Assembly (NCBI GenBank): GCA_905181985.1
Contig: CAJIZW010000031.1
Location: 1-48,161, forward strand
Source: an uncultured Paracoccaceae bacterium
GTDB lineage: Bacteria > Pseudomonadota > Alphaproteobacteria > Rhodobacterales > Rhodobacteraceae
Length of the DNA stretch: 48,161 nt
Direction: 5' to 3'
A program made the translations under genes and the position numbers. How positions within the stretch are numbered: position 1 is the stretch's first letter; each line of letters begins with the position of its first letter. Of this stretch, positions 1-10,021 are shown in pieces. Under the pieces are notes generated by a model. That model had not been told where the DNA came from and ran no database searches. It was given only the letters and a program-made list of their open reading frames with translations.

Positions 1-44
1 AAACCGTTGAAAAATTGAATAATTTCATTTCTAAAATAGAATAT

Positions 45-621
45 TTAAAGTAAGGGTTTTACTACAGAGGAAAGAAGTAAAGCGGCAACAAGCGATTTCA
101 CCATATCAATTAAGATAAAGGGAGTTATAAAGTTACTCATTATCTTACCAACAGGTAAATTTGACCAACCAGCCTGTATTCCAAAAAAATCAGCAATTAG
201 GAGAGGCCAAAGAACACCGGGTATATATAAAAGTGCAGAAGCAAGTAACATAAAAAAAAGCAGTTGCAAAGAAATTGGTGATTTTAAAGTCTCGAGCCAA
301 ACCCGCAACATAAACCATAAGGAGAAAGCCGAATAAAAACCCAGCAGTGGGTCCAATCAAAGCAAGCGTAGATGCTCCATATGCAAATACGGGAAGACCA
401 ACTGCTCCCTCAAGTAAATATGTAAACACAGTTGCTAAACCTAGTTTAGAACCAAAGCTAAGACCTATGATCAAAACAGCCAAAGTTTGTAGGGTAACTG
501 GAACCGGTTCAAAAGGAACTATTACCTGAGCCGATAAAGCTATAAAAATAGAACCAGAAATTACTATAATAATATTTTTTAGCAAATTCGTATTATTACT
601 CTGAGGGAATGCTAACGCCAT
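45..621 (-). pseudogene. bioY: Biotin transporter BioY, split into two overlapping frames (190..621 N-terminal part, 45..356 C-terminal part)
   Basis: N-terminal ORF has BioY-like ALSAQVIVPFEPVPVTLQTLAVLIIG and GPTAGFLFGFLL; the other frame continues with LLFFMLLASALLYIPGVLWPLL...PFILIDMVKSLVAALL, which fits the BioY C-terminus. The frames join at an 8-nt A/T run (252-259). May be a sequencing error rather than a true pseudogene. Confidence 0.75.
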
Positions 622-721
622 TTATTTTCCATTTTTGTTGAATTTAATAGACTACCCTTATCATAGCATTATTGTTAATACAAATCTTGATCTTCAACAA
701 ACTAAGTGAAATGAACGAATT

Positions 722-1384
722 ATGACAGACAATAATAAACAAATTGCATTAGTAACTGGAGCATCTCGAGGTATTGGAGCGGCGCTAGCTCTAAATCTCG
801 CATCTTTAGGTTATCATGTAATTCTAGTTGCCAGAACAGTGGGAGCACTAGAAGCACTTGATGACAGGATTCAAGAGATTGGTGGATCAGCGACTCTATT
901 GCCGTTGGATATAACTAATGAAGTTGCCGTTCAAAAAAGTTGTTTGATGATTTTTAACCGCTGGAAAAAAATAGACGTTTGGGTTCATACAGCTATCCAC
1001 GCACCGGCTCTATCACCGACAGATCACATAGATTCAAAAGAGCTCATTAAAACAATAACTACTAATGCGATTGCTACCTCCCTATTAATAGTTAATTTAA
1101 GCCCTCTTTTAAAACAATCTGAAAATGGAAAAGCAATATTTTTTAATGATAATACGATCCATAAAAAATATCATGTGGCATATGGTGTTTCCAAGATGGC
1201 TCAACTCTTTCTAGTAAAAAGTTGGCAATCAGAAAATCAACAAAAGTCTCTACAAATAATAATTGCAGAACCAACTCCAATGGCAACTAAAACAAGAGAA
1301 AAGTTTTATCCTGGAGAAGATAAAAATAAACTTTCTGACCCCGAAACTGAAGCTAAATTAATTTTAAAACACATACTTAAATAA
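722..1384 (+). CDS. SDR family NAD(P)-dependent oxidoreductase
   Basis: ALVTGASRGIGAALA Rossmann motif; YGVSKMA active-site region; 220 aa. Confidence 0.9.
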   Translation: MTDNNKQIALVTGASRGIGAALALNLASLGYHVILVARTVGALEALDDRIQEIGGSATLLPLDITNEVAVQKSCLMIFNRWKKIDVWVHTAIHAPALSPTDHIDSKELIKTITTNAIATSLLIVNLSPLLKQSENGKAIFFNDNTIHKKYHVAYGVSKMAQLFLVKSWQSENQQKSLQIIIAEPTPMATKTREKFYPGEDKNKLSDPETEAKLILKHILK

Positions 1385-1395
1385 GCACCTAAACC

Positions 1396-3189
1396 TTAGG
1401 CAACCTTTTGATCATCCAAGTCTTGTTTAAACCACATAGAGGCATACACCCCATCTAATTTAATTAGAGATTTGTGAGTTCCAGATTCTATTACCTCACC
1501 TTTCTCAACCACAATGATTTGATCTGAGTTAGAAATAGTGGATAGCCGGTGAGCGATTATTATAGTAGTTCTACCTCTACCAAGGCTTAAAAGGCTCTCT
1601 TTAATATCTTTTTCGGTGCGTGTGTCCAGAGAGGAAGTCGCCTCATCTAAGACAAGTAGGTCGGGCGCCTTTAACAGAGTTCTAGCGATTGCAATTCTTT
1701 GCTTTTCTCCTCCGGATAGTTTTAAACCTCTCTCTCCAACAGAAGTATCATACCCTAGAGGTAACTCCATTATAAAATCATGTATTTTCGCTGCTTTTGC
1801 AACACTTTCGACTTCAGCTTTTGATGCATTCAACTTTCCATAGGCGATATTATAAAAAATTGTATCGTTAAAGAGAACAATGTCCTGAGGCACCATTCCG
1901 ATATTTCTACGTAAGCTTTCTTGAGTAACTTGGGATATATCTTGACCATCAATAAAAATTGAACCTTTATCTACATCATAAAACCGAAATAGGAGCCTTC
2001 CAATTGTAGACTTACCACTTCCTGTGGACCCAACAACAGCCAACGTCTGGCCTTTTTTTACAGTGAAGGATATGTTTTTTAAAATATTTCTTTCTCTGTC
2101 GTAACCAAATGAAACTTTTTTAAATTCAATTACCCCGTTACTCACAAGTAACTCATTAGCTCCGTTCTTATCCTCAACCTCAGCGGGCTGTTCTAGCAAG
2201 TCAAACATTTCAGACATATCAACAATGGCTTGTCGGATTTCTCTATAAATTGTACCTAAAAAATTTAAGGGCATCGTAATTTGAATCATATACGCATTAA
2301 CCATCACGAAATCTCCAACGGTCATAGTTCCATCATGCACCCCTATCGCAGCCATAATCATAACAACCACTAAACCACTACTAATAAAAAATGATTGCCC
2401 AAAGTTTAAAAATGAAAGGGAGTACAAAGTTTTTATCGATGCCGCTTCATACTTAGTCATGGCCGACCCATATCTAGAGATTTCACGGTTTTCTGCAGAA
2501 AAGTATTTTACAGTTTCATAATTCAACAAACTATCTATAGCTTTTTGGTTAGCATCAGTGTCCTGTTCATTCATTATCTTACGAATTTTAACACGCCACT
2601 CAGTAACTGAGAATGTGAAAATTATGTATAAAAAAATCGTAATTAAAACAACCAGTAAAAACCTTACATCAAAAACAAAAAATAATATTATAGATGTCAT
2701 CAGAAGTTCTAAAAATAACGGTCCTATAGAAAAAAGTAAGAATCTAAGTAAGAAATCTACGCCTTTTACTCCCCTCTCAATAATTCGACTAAGACCACCT
2801 GTTTTCCGAGAAGTGTGGTATCTCATAGAAAGTTTATGAATATGCGTAAAGGTTACTATAGCTAACTGGCGTAACGCTCGTTGTCCTACACGAGCAAAGA
2901 CAACATCACGAAGCTGTTGGAAGCCTACATGCATAAATTTTGCTATTCCGTAAGCTACTGTGAGACTAACCGCTCCAGCACCCAACATCCAACCAGAAGA
3001 TTGCACATCTCCTGATAAAAGGTCGACTGCCCCTTTATAAAGAAATGGTGTTAAAACACTAATAATTTTGGCTAAAAATAAAAGTATTAGTGATATCGTT
3101 ACCCGTTTTTTTACCCAAGGCTTATTTTTAGGCCATAAGTAAGGAAGCACACGGAGAACAACTCTCATCGAACTATTAACCTTTAACAT
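1396..3189 (-). CDS. ABC transporter ATP-binding protein/permease, ATM1/ABCB7-like exporter
   Basis: 597 aa with fused TMD and NBD; Walker A GSTGSGKST, signature LSGGEKQR, Walker B LLVLDEATSSLD. Confidence 0.88.
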   Translation of the reverse strand: MLKVNSSMRVVLRVLPYLWPKNKPWVKKRVTISLILLFLAKIISVLTPFLYKGAVDLLSGDVQSSGWMLGAGAVSLTVAYGIAKFMHVGFQQLRDVVFARVGQRALRQLAIVTFTHIHKLSMRYHTSRKTGGLSRIIERGVKGVDFLLRFLLFSIGPLFLELLMTSIILFFVFDVRFLLVVLITIFLYIIFTFSVTEWRVKIRKIMNEQDTDANQKAIDSLLNYETVKYFSAENREISRYGSAMTKYEAASIKTLYSLSFLNFGQSFFISSGLVVVMIMAAIGVHDGTMTVGDFVMVNAYMIQITMPLNFLGTIYREIRQAIVDMSEMFDLLEQPAEVEDKNGANELLVSNGVIEFKKVSFGYDRERNILKNISFTVKKGQTLAVVGSTGSGKSTIGRLLFRFYDVDKGSIFIDGQDISQVTQESLRRNIGMVPQDIVLFNDTIFYNIAYGKLNASKAEVESVAKAAKIHDFIMELPLGYDTSVGERGLKLSGGEKQRIAIARTLLKAPDLLVLDEATSSLDTRTEKDIKESLLSLGRGRTTIIIAHRLSTISNSDQIIVVEKGEVIESGTHKSLIKLDGVYASMWFKQDLDDQKVA

Positions 3190-3286
3190 AGTTTTTATGC
3201 TCTTTCTAAATATGGATAAAGATCAGTAATAATTACAAAGGTATTTGAAGATAGATCTAAAAATTACTTTGTTCTTAAGCGTATTA

Positions 3287-4669
3287 CTATTCCTCAGGCA
3301 ACTTGAAAACTTGTCCAGGGTAAATAAGGTCAGGGTTTTTAATCAAGTCCTGATTGGCTTGATACACTCTAACATACTGAAATCCAGAACCATATTTTTC
3401 TCTGGCTATTGCCCATAGTGTGTAACCTGGTTGGACTGTAATGGCTGATGCACCTTTAGCCGCAATCATAACATTCTCTCTTTGAAAGGGGGTCTCCACT
3501 CTAGATAAAACAGTTCCACTTTTTGACACCTCATCTGCCCTCAACTTATACAAACCCTGTTTAATATCTGTCAAAGGAGTAACCCAGGAACCATCGACAC
3601 CTATTGATGTTAATAATACTGGTTTATCGTCTATGTATATCCGAACAAAGTCTCCTGCAGAGCCACGTCCTGAAATAGCAACGTCTCCTTTATCATCATA
3701 AGTAATTGTATCAATTACCACATTTTCGACATTATCTCCCTTAGGAGAAATTGGCACAGGAGTAGATTGCACTACTTTTGTGCCTGTACTATCTACAATC
3801 ACTATAGTTGGTTTCTTCTTTATAGTATTGTTGCCTATATTTCCTGCAGAAGACGCAACTACCTCTTGCTTTGTGATTGTGACTACTGCGTCTTCACTAT
3901 CAACTAATGCTACTACCTCTCCAGAATCTGCTTTAATTGTGCTATCCACTGAACCTTCGTCAGTTGCGACCACTGCGTCTTCACTATCAACTACTGCTAC
4001 TGCCTCTCCAGAACCCGATTTAATTGTGCTATCCACTGAACCTTCGTCAGTTGCAACCACTGCGTCTTCACTATCAACTACTGCTAATGCCTCACCAACA
4101 GCTGACTGAGGATCCAATGCAATTGGAACCTTTCCTTTAGATAAAGGGTTTATCAAAACAGTGGCTGAAGAGATAATTGTTGTTCCATCAGCCTTTTTTT
4201 CTTTAAGAGATAGGCTTGTTGGTTCATCTGACTGAGGTAAGTCAAACATTAAAACAAATTGGCCATCAGCTGGAACCAAAGTGCTTATGTCAGGGGTTCC
4301 ATCTATTAATAAGCTTATAGTACTTCCTGGCGCAGCTACCCCCGCAATCAGTCCAGAACCCTCAGGGTCAACCCTAACGATATCAAAAGTTGGTAATAAA
4401 TCTTTAGTTTCCTGCTCATTTAATGTTTTCTTATTTTCTGAAGAGTTAGAAGTTGACGGAATAACTTCTACTGTTTTTGACTTAGGCTTTGGCTCAACTA
4501 TTTTTGGATCAGAGCCTCCTTTAATGTCATCAACAACTACTTTAACAACCTCGTTAACACCTTTAAATCCAAAATAATTTAAAACAAAATCACCAAAAAA
4601 AATAAATGCAACAATTATACAAACTATGACAACTGGCCAACTTATTTTCTCTTGAGCCTTACTTGCCAT
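3287..4669 (-). CDS. LysM peptidoglycan-binding domain protein with Ig-like segments and an internal repeat
   Basis: N-terminal TM segment; C-terminal LysM-like VQPGYTLWAIAREKYGSGFQYVRVYQANQDLIKNPDLIYPGQVFKLP. Confidence 0.85.
   Translation of the reverse strand: MASKAQEKISWPVVIVCIIVAFIFFGDFVLNYFGFKGVNEVVKVVVDDIKGGSDPKIVEPKPKSKTVEVIPSTSNSSENKKTLNEQETKDLLPTFDIVRVDPEGSGLIAGVAAPGSTISLLIDGTPDISTLVPADGQFVLMFDLPQSDEPTSLSLKEKKADGTTIISSATVLINPLSKGKVPIALDPQSAVGEALAVVDSEDAVVATDEGSVDSTIKSGSGEAVAVVDSEDAVVATDEGSVDSTIKADSGEVVALVDSEDAVVTITKQEVVASSAGNIGNNTIKKKPTIVIVDSTGTKVVQSTPVPISPKGDNVENVVIDTITYDDKGDVAISGRGSAGDFVRIYIDDKPVLLTSIGVDGSWVTPLTDIKQGLYKLRADEVSKSGTVLSRVETPFQRENVMIAAKGASAITVQPGYTLWAIAREKYGSGFQYVRVYQANQDLIKNPDLIYPGQVFKLPEE
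3885..4090. repeat. 87-bp (29-aa) tandem repeat inside the LysM gene
   Basis: 'tcttcactatcaac' recurs at 3891, 3978 and 4065 with exact 87-nt spacing; protein repeat AVVDSEDAVVATDEGSVDSTIKxxSGE. Confidence 0.9.
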
Positions 4670-4773
4670 AGAAATGTCCTTCTTTTAAATCTTATACAGA
4701 TAGTTGTAGCTTTTATGTTAGCTTTATATTTAACTATCACAATGTTACTCAGTCATACCACAGGAGAATTCAA

Positions 4774-5316
4774 TTGAAACCAATTAGAAAATCAGTTTGC
4801 GTATTTTGTGGTTCCCGTGCTGGAAAGGCATCAGAATACGCAGTTGAGGCAAAAAAGCTGGGTAAAATTATTGCAGAAAATAATTGGCGGTTAGTTTATG
4901 GTGCTGGAAATGTTGGACTAATGGGGGTTGTAGCAAACTCTGTTCAGTTTAATAAAGGCGAAATACTAGGCGTTATTCCAAAACATCTCTTAGAAAGGGA
5001 AGTTGGAAAAACTGATCTTAGTACATTCATTATTACAGAAAACATGCATGAACGTAAGAAGGTGATGTTTATGAATTCTGATTTTGTGGTAATTCTTCCA
5101 GGTGGCCTTGGAACTTTAGACGAATTTTTCGAAATACTAACGTGGAAACAGCTTGGATTACATGAAAAGAAAATCATTATAATAAATATTAACGGTTTTT
5201 GGGATAAATTAATTGAACTTCTCGATGACTTAATAAAAAGTGAGTTCGCTGATTTATCAATAAAAGATTATTTTTACGTAGTTAAATCAGTGGACGAACT
5301 TTTGTTAACTATTTAA
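4774..5316 (+). CDS. LOG family protein (TIGR00730-like; putative cytokinin riboside 5'-monophosphate phosphoribohydrolase)
   Basis: VCVFCGSRAG, VYGAGNVGLMG and PGGLGTLDEFFE motifs; TTG start. Confidence 0.9.
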   Translation: MKPIRKSVCVFCGSRAGKASEYAVEAKKLGKIIAENNWRLVYGAGNVGLMGVVANSVQFNKGEILGVIPKHLLEREVGKTDLSTFIITENMHERKKVMFMNSDFVVILPGGLGTLDEFFEILTWKQLGLHEKKIIIININGFWDKLIELLDDLIKSEFADLSIKDYFYVVKSVDELLLTI

Positions 5317-5336
5317 AATATATATAAAAAAGTTGT

Positions 5337-5362
5337 GGTGTAGCGTCAAAGAACGCTACACC
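5337..5362 (-). terminator. Intrinsic terminator hairpin between convergent LOG and sodB genes
   Basis: Perfect 10-bp stem GGTGTAGCGT / ACGCTACACC with loop CAAAGA; read on the minus strand it is followed by ACAACTTTTTT. Confidence 0.75.
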
Positions 5363-5370
5363 TATAAACA

Positions 5371-5970
5371 TTACATTCGTGAAGCTACATTTTCCCAGTT
5401 GACTAGTTTATCAAGAAAATTCGTTAAATATACCGGACGTTTATTGCGAAAATCAATATAATAGGAATGCTCCCATACGTCACAACCTAAAAGTGTTTTT
5501 TGTCCAAAACAAAGTGGATTAACTCCATTTTCAGTTTTTGTCACTTTAAGGCTTCCGTCTGCATCACGTACTAACCAACACCATCCAGATCCAAATTGAC
5601 CGGCACCCGCAGCACAGAATTGAGTCTTAAATTCATCGACAGAACCAAAGTTATTCTTCAGCTCACTCTCAAGCTCTGAAGGCATTTTGGAAGTATTTGG
5701 GCTCATCATTTCCCAAAATTGATTATGATTCCATAATTGTGAAATATTATTAAATATTCCATTTTGAGAAACCGACCCTTGATTATAGGTACCAATAATT
5801 ATTTCCTCAAGAGTCTTATGCTCCCAATCAGTACCAGCAATTGCTGCGTTACCGTTAGTGACATATGCATTATGATGCAAGTCATGGTGATATTCTAGTG
5901 TCTCTTTAGACATACCATTTTCTGCTAATGCGTCATGTGCGTATGGTAGGCTAGGAAGTTCAAAAGCCAT
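5371..5970 (-). CDS. sodB: Superoxide dismutase (Fe/Mn family)
   Basis: FELPSLPYAHDALAE, QLWNHNQFWE, FGSGWCWLV and DVWEHSYYIDF motifs. Confidence 0.95.
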   Translation of the reverse strand: MAFELPSLPYAHDALAENGMSKETLEYHHDLHHNAYVTNGNAAIAGTDWEHKTLEEIIIGTYNQGSVSQNGIFNNISQLWNHNQFWEMMSPNTSKMPSELESELKNNFGSVDEFKTQFCAAGAGQFGSGWCWLVRDADGSLKVTKTENGVNPLCFGQKTLLGCDVWEHSYYIDFRNKRPVYLTNFLDKLVNWENVASRM

Positions 5971-6112
5971 TTCATGGGCCTCCTTAACTGTTAAAATACA
6001 TTGATATTAAAAACTCAGAAAAAAGTTTTACTAAACTGCGATATCATAATAAATTTATTTACAACAGGTCAACAATGAATAAATTTAAAATAAATAAATT
6101 TAAAGTTACTTG

Positions 6113-6679
6113 CTAATAAAAGTTTATATTGTTGTCATCATATAATGACATTTTCAAAAGGCTATAAACATACTCTCTCACAGAGCGATAACACATAATT
6201 TGAAAATAATTATCCTCTAAAAGAGATAAAGCAATAGGCACCTGTGCCATCCTAGTACGCCTAAAATCTCCTATTTTAAAAATATTTTTATCAAAATTTA
6301 CTGGACAAAGCTTTCCTAGTATATCTCTAGAAAGTGCCCCTTTTATCGTAAATAAACTACGTGAATCAGAGATATTAACAACTGAAGAATGAAAGTCTCT
6401 TAACTCTTTTAACATCTTAGTTTCTATACCTACGATAGCTTTACTTGGCGCTTTAATTAGGAGTTCATCAGTGGACATCCAAAATACTTCTACTTTGCCT
6501 TTACTCGCAAACCTTCTTACAGCTGGAGTTACTAAACCTGTTGAAGATTTCAAGGAGTCGACGATCTCTTTTGATCCTAAGTCTCCTCTTACAGAGAGCA
6601 ACCCAAATTCAACGACCTCCTTTAGTTCAATAGCATTCAAAGTTGACAGGTAAGATTCAGATTTTAAATCATTAGACAT
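6113..6679 (-). CDS. soxG: Sarcosine oxidase subunit gamma
   Basis: Position directly after soxA and weak SoxG-like sequence; 188 aa. Confidence 0.75.
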   Translation of the reverse strand: MSNDLKSESYLSTLNAIELKEVVEFGLLSVRGDLGSKEIVDSLKSSTGLVTPAVRRFASKGKVEVFWMSTDELLIKAPSKAIVGIETKMLKELRDFHSSVVNISDSRSLFTIKGALSRDILGKLCPVNFDKNIFKIGDFRRTRMAQVPIALSLLEDNYFQIMCYRSVREYVYSLLKMSLYDDNNINFY

Positions 6680-9600
6680 TTTGTTTTAATCCATCAGGGT
6701 CATAGAAAACGGGTGAAACAATTTTAGCTTCTACAATCGAATTAGTTAATGTTGGAAATTGAATGATTTCTCCTAGTCTATCTGGCCCATGTGCAACAAG
6801 CCCTAATGCAATACCTTTTTTAAGGCTTGGTGAATAATAAGTTGATGTCACTCTACCTATTGTAACTTTTTGCCCAACCTCATTCTCTCCTAGCCCTATC
6901 GCATAAGCTCCCTCAGGGATAACCGATCCATCTGTACTCTCAAGCCCAACAAGTTTCCACCTTTCAGGATTACTCATATTTGATCTCTGATGTGCCCTCT
7001 TTCCAATATAATCATCCTTTTTCTTTGAGAGTGCCCAGTCCAAACCTAAATCCTGCGGAATTACTGTCCCATCAGTTTCATCTCCAATCATAATGAAGCC
7101 CTTTTCTGCTCTCATTACATGTAGGGCCTCTGTCCCATAAGGTGTTATTCCAAACTCTTGTCCCGAAAGTAAGATTTCATCCCATAAGTATAGGCCTTTG
7201 TTGCTCGGAACTGAAATTTCAAAACTAAGCTCTCCGGAAAAAGAGATTCTATAAACTCTTACGCAAACACCAAGAACCTTTTCATCGACCCATCCCATAA
7301 AAGGTAAGCTATCAGAATCAATTTTTACAAACCCAAGTTTGTCTAACACTCTTCGTGCATTTCCACCCACAACCGTGATCTGTGAAAACTGTTCAGTCAC
7401 ATTCGTCACATAAACCTCAAAATCCCACCACTCAGTTTGAAGCCACTCTTCCATCATAGAATAGATATTTTCAGCACCCCCAGAAGTAGTGTGACAAATA
7501 TAGGAGTTTTCGTCGATTCTTGCTACCACGCCATCATCAATTAAAAATCCATTTTCTGAACAAATCAGTCCATATCTGCATTTTCCTGGTTTGAGGTTAC
7601 TCATCAGGTTAGTATAAATCATATCTAAAAATTTTCCTGAGTCTTTTCCCCTAACCATTATTTTTCCAAGTGTCGAAGCGTCTAAAACACCGACTTTATT
7701 CCTACATGCCATAACCTCTCTTGAAACGGCCTGTTCAACGCTCTCCACACCCTCCACGTAGCAAAAAGGTCTTAGCCATTGTCCAACAGGTTCCCATTCT
7801 GCACCATGCTTATCATGCCAATCATGCATAGGTGTTTTCCTAATAGGTTGAAATAACTCACCACGTGCTTCCCCAGCTATAGAGCCCATTGAAATGGGGG
7901 TGTAAGGAGGACGAAAGGTTGTTGTTCCTACTGAAGGAATATCTTTATGCAAACTTTCAGAGAGTATTGCTAAACCATTAATATTACTTAATTTACCTTG
8001 GTCAGTTGCCATACCTAATGTTGTATAACGTTTAGCGTGTTCTACGCTTTCAAACCCTTCCTGAGCTGCAAGTTCAACATCTATTACCTTTACATCATTT
8101 TGAAAGTCCAACCAAGTTTTTGATTTAAGTTTTGTACTAGCTCCATAAGGCATTTTCCAAACTGCGCTTATCAAGTTTTCTTTTATTTCTTTTGTAGCTG
8201 ACAGAGGTTTTTCGTTAGTTTTTAAACCTAATTCCTTTATTACTCTCACAGTAACTTCATGAGTTACCCTGAGCAAGTCATCTATTAATAAGTCCCCATT
8301 AGCAGACCCAACGACTGACAAACAGCCCTGACCATTAACTCCCGTTGGAGGAAATTCTGTTTTCGGACGAAATGCACTTAATTCATTGTCCCAACTTAAC
8401 TTTCCTCCACAATGTGACCACAAATTAACTACCGGCGACCAACCACCTGACATCGCCACAGCATCACATGAGATTTCCTCAAGCACAGTACCCGATCCAA
8501 CTTGATCACATAAAGAAATGCCCTTAACCCTATCTTTACCGTGAACAATTGAAACGGCTTTACCATTTTCAATGCGTATACCTAAATCTCTAGCTGTTTT
8601 TGCTAATTCTCCAGCACCGTTAGGCCTTGAGTCGATTATTAACGGCACTGAGAGACCAGAATTTCTTAGAGAAATTGCTGTCCGATACGCATCGTCGTTA
8701 TTAGTTACAACTACGGTCCTGTCTCCAATAGAAACACCATAATTTGTTAAATAATTTCTAACAGCTGATGCTAACATAACTCCAGGCACATCATTATTTG
8801 CAAAGCTTAGAGGTCTCTCAATGGCTCCAGTTGCTGTTATAATTTGTTTCGCTCTAATCTTCCAAAGCCTATGACGAGGCCCACTTAAGTTTGATTCATG
8901 ATCAATTAATCGCTCATAAGCAAGAGAATATCCGTGGTCATAGACACCAACTCCAACTGTTCTAGCTCTAATCGTGACATTATTCATCCCCTGTAGTTCA
9001 TTAATAAGCTTAGCCATTAGCTTAGTTATTGGACCTTGATCAATAAGTGGTTTATCAACAGAAGCTTGACCTCCAAAGTGTGGCGTCTGCTCAATAAGTA
9101 AAACTCTAGCTCCAGATTTTGCTGCAATCTTTGCGGAATATAAGCCAGATATTCCACCCCCCACTACTAAAACATCAACATACGCATAAAAATGTTCATA
9201 CTTATCAGGGTCTTTACCCTTGGTAGGCTTACCTAAACCAGCTGACTTTCTAATGATAGGTTCAAAAATATATTTCCAAGCAGGTCTAGGGTGCATAAAT
9301 GTTTTATAGTAAAATCCTGCAGGTAACAGGCTACTTAAGTAGTTGTTAACGTATCCAATATCAAACTCTAGCGATGGCCAATGATTTTGTGAGCAGGAGA
9401 CTAATCCATCAAATAATTCTGTAGTAGTCGCTCGAGCGTTGGGTTCAAAAGAGTTCCCTTCTCCCAACCCAAATAAACCATTAGGTTCCTCCACACCACT
9501 CGCAACGAAACCTCTTGGCCTATGATATTTAAAAGATCTACCAATCAACACCTGATTGTTCGCCAAAAGTGCTGAAGCTAATGTGTCTCCTTGAAACCCT

Positions 9601-9683
9601 TTCAACTCTTTACCGTTGAATTTAAATTTTACAGGATTAGACGAGTTTACTAAACTTCCATGACCCGGCACCCTAGAACTCAT
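6672..9683 (-). CDS. soxA: Sarcosine oxidase subunit alpha
   Basis: 1003 aa; N-terminal 2Fe-2S-like and FAD-binding region (VLVVGGGISGLYSAKIAAKSGARVLLIEQ), C-terminal GcvT-like domain. Confidence 0.95.
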   Translation of the reverse strand: MSSRVPGHGSLVNSSNPVKFKFNGKELKGFQGDTLASALLANNQVLIGRSFKYHRPRGFVASGVEEPNGLFGLGEGNSFEPNARATTTELFDGLVSCSQNHWPSLEFDIGYVNNYLSSLLPAGFYYKTFMHPRPAWKYIFEPIIRKSAGLGKPTKGKDPDKYEHFYAYVDVLVVGGGISGLYSAKIAAKSGARVLLIEQTPHFGGQASVDKPLIDQGPITKLMAKLINELQGMNNVTIRARTVGVGVYDHGYSLAYERLIDHESNLSGPRHRLWKIRAKQIITATGAIERPLSFANNDVPGVMLASAVRNYLTNYGVSIGDRTVVVTNNDDAYRTAISLRNSGLSVPLIIDSRPNGAGELAKTARDLGIRIENGKAVSIVHGKDRVKGISLCDQVGSGTVLEEISCDAVAMSGGWSPVVNLWSHCGGKLSWDNELSAFRPKTEFPPTGVNGQGCLSVVGSANGDLLIDDLLRVTHEVTVRVIKELGLKTNEKPLSATKEIKENLISAVWKMPYGASTKLKSKTWLDFQNDVKVIDVELAAQEGFESVEHAKRYTTLGMATDQGKLSNINGLAILSESLHKDIPSVGTTTFRPPYTPISMGSIAGEARGELFQPIRKTPMHDWHDKHGAEWEPVGQWLRPFCYVEGVESVEQAVSREVMACRNKVGVLDASTLGKIMVRGKDSGKFLDMIYTNLMSNLKPGKCRYGLICSENGFLIDDGVVARIDENSYICHTTSGGAENIYSMMEEWLQTEWWDFEVYVTNVTEQFSQITVVGGNARRVLDKLGFVKIDSDSLPFMGWVDEKVLGVCVRVYRISFSGELSFEISVPSNKGLYLWDEILLSGQEFGITPYGTEALHVMRAEKGFIMIGDETDGTVIPQDLGLDWALSKKKDDYIGKRAHQRSNMSNPERWKLVGLESTDGSVIPEGAYAIGLGENEVGQKVTIGRVTSTYYSPSLKKGIALGLVAHGPDRLGEIIQFPTLTNSIVEAKIVSPVFYDPDGLKQNV

Positions 9684-10009
9684 TTAGAATTCTCCCAATG
9701 CCATTCCGGTAGTTTTTTATTAATATTCGCTCTAATCTTTTTAGGAGGTGACAGTGTTTGCGCACTGTAAGACCCAAAGATTTCCAACGTTACAGTGGAC
9801 CTTGCTACATGAAACCACTTTCCACAACCATATAGATGCTGCCACCTTTCAATATGTACACCTTTTGGATTTTTACGAGCAAACAAATAACTTTCAAATT
9901 CTTGATCAGAAGAATCAATAGATTGGCGCTTAATATGAGCTTGCCCCCCTGCTAGAAACTCTGTTTCTTCACAGCTCAAATTACAATATGGGCAATTCAA
10001 TAATAACAT
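9680..10009 (-). CDS. soxD: Sarcosine oxidase subunit delta
   Basis: CPYC Cys pair near the N-terminus, W-H-YGCGKWFHVARST motif; 109 aa; between soxB and soxA. Confidence 0.92.
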   Translation of the reverse strand: MLLLNCPYCNLSCEETEFLAGGQAHIKRQSIDSSDQEFESYLFARKNPKGVHIERWQHLYGCGKWFHVARSTVTLEIFGSYSAQTLSPPKKIRANINKKLPEWHWENSK

Positions 10010-10021
10010 TAATAAAATCCT

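Noticed and set aside
2558-2839. Antisense ORF inside the ABC exporter gene
   Set aside because: No recognisable domain; lies opposite a clear coding region, as expected by chance in AT-rich sequence.
3780-4109. Plus-strand ORF of repetitive Ser/Thr sequence
   Set aside because: Antisense read of the LysM tandem repeat; the 87-bp period keeps any frame open, so not evidence of a gene.
6060-6112. Repeated AATAAATTTAAA near the soxG end, with a 13-codon ORF (MNKFKINKFKVTC)
   Set aside because: Short, low-complexity AT repeat; no evidence of function.
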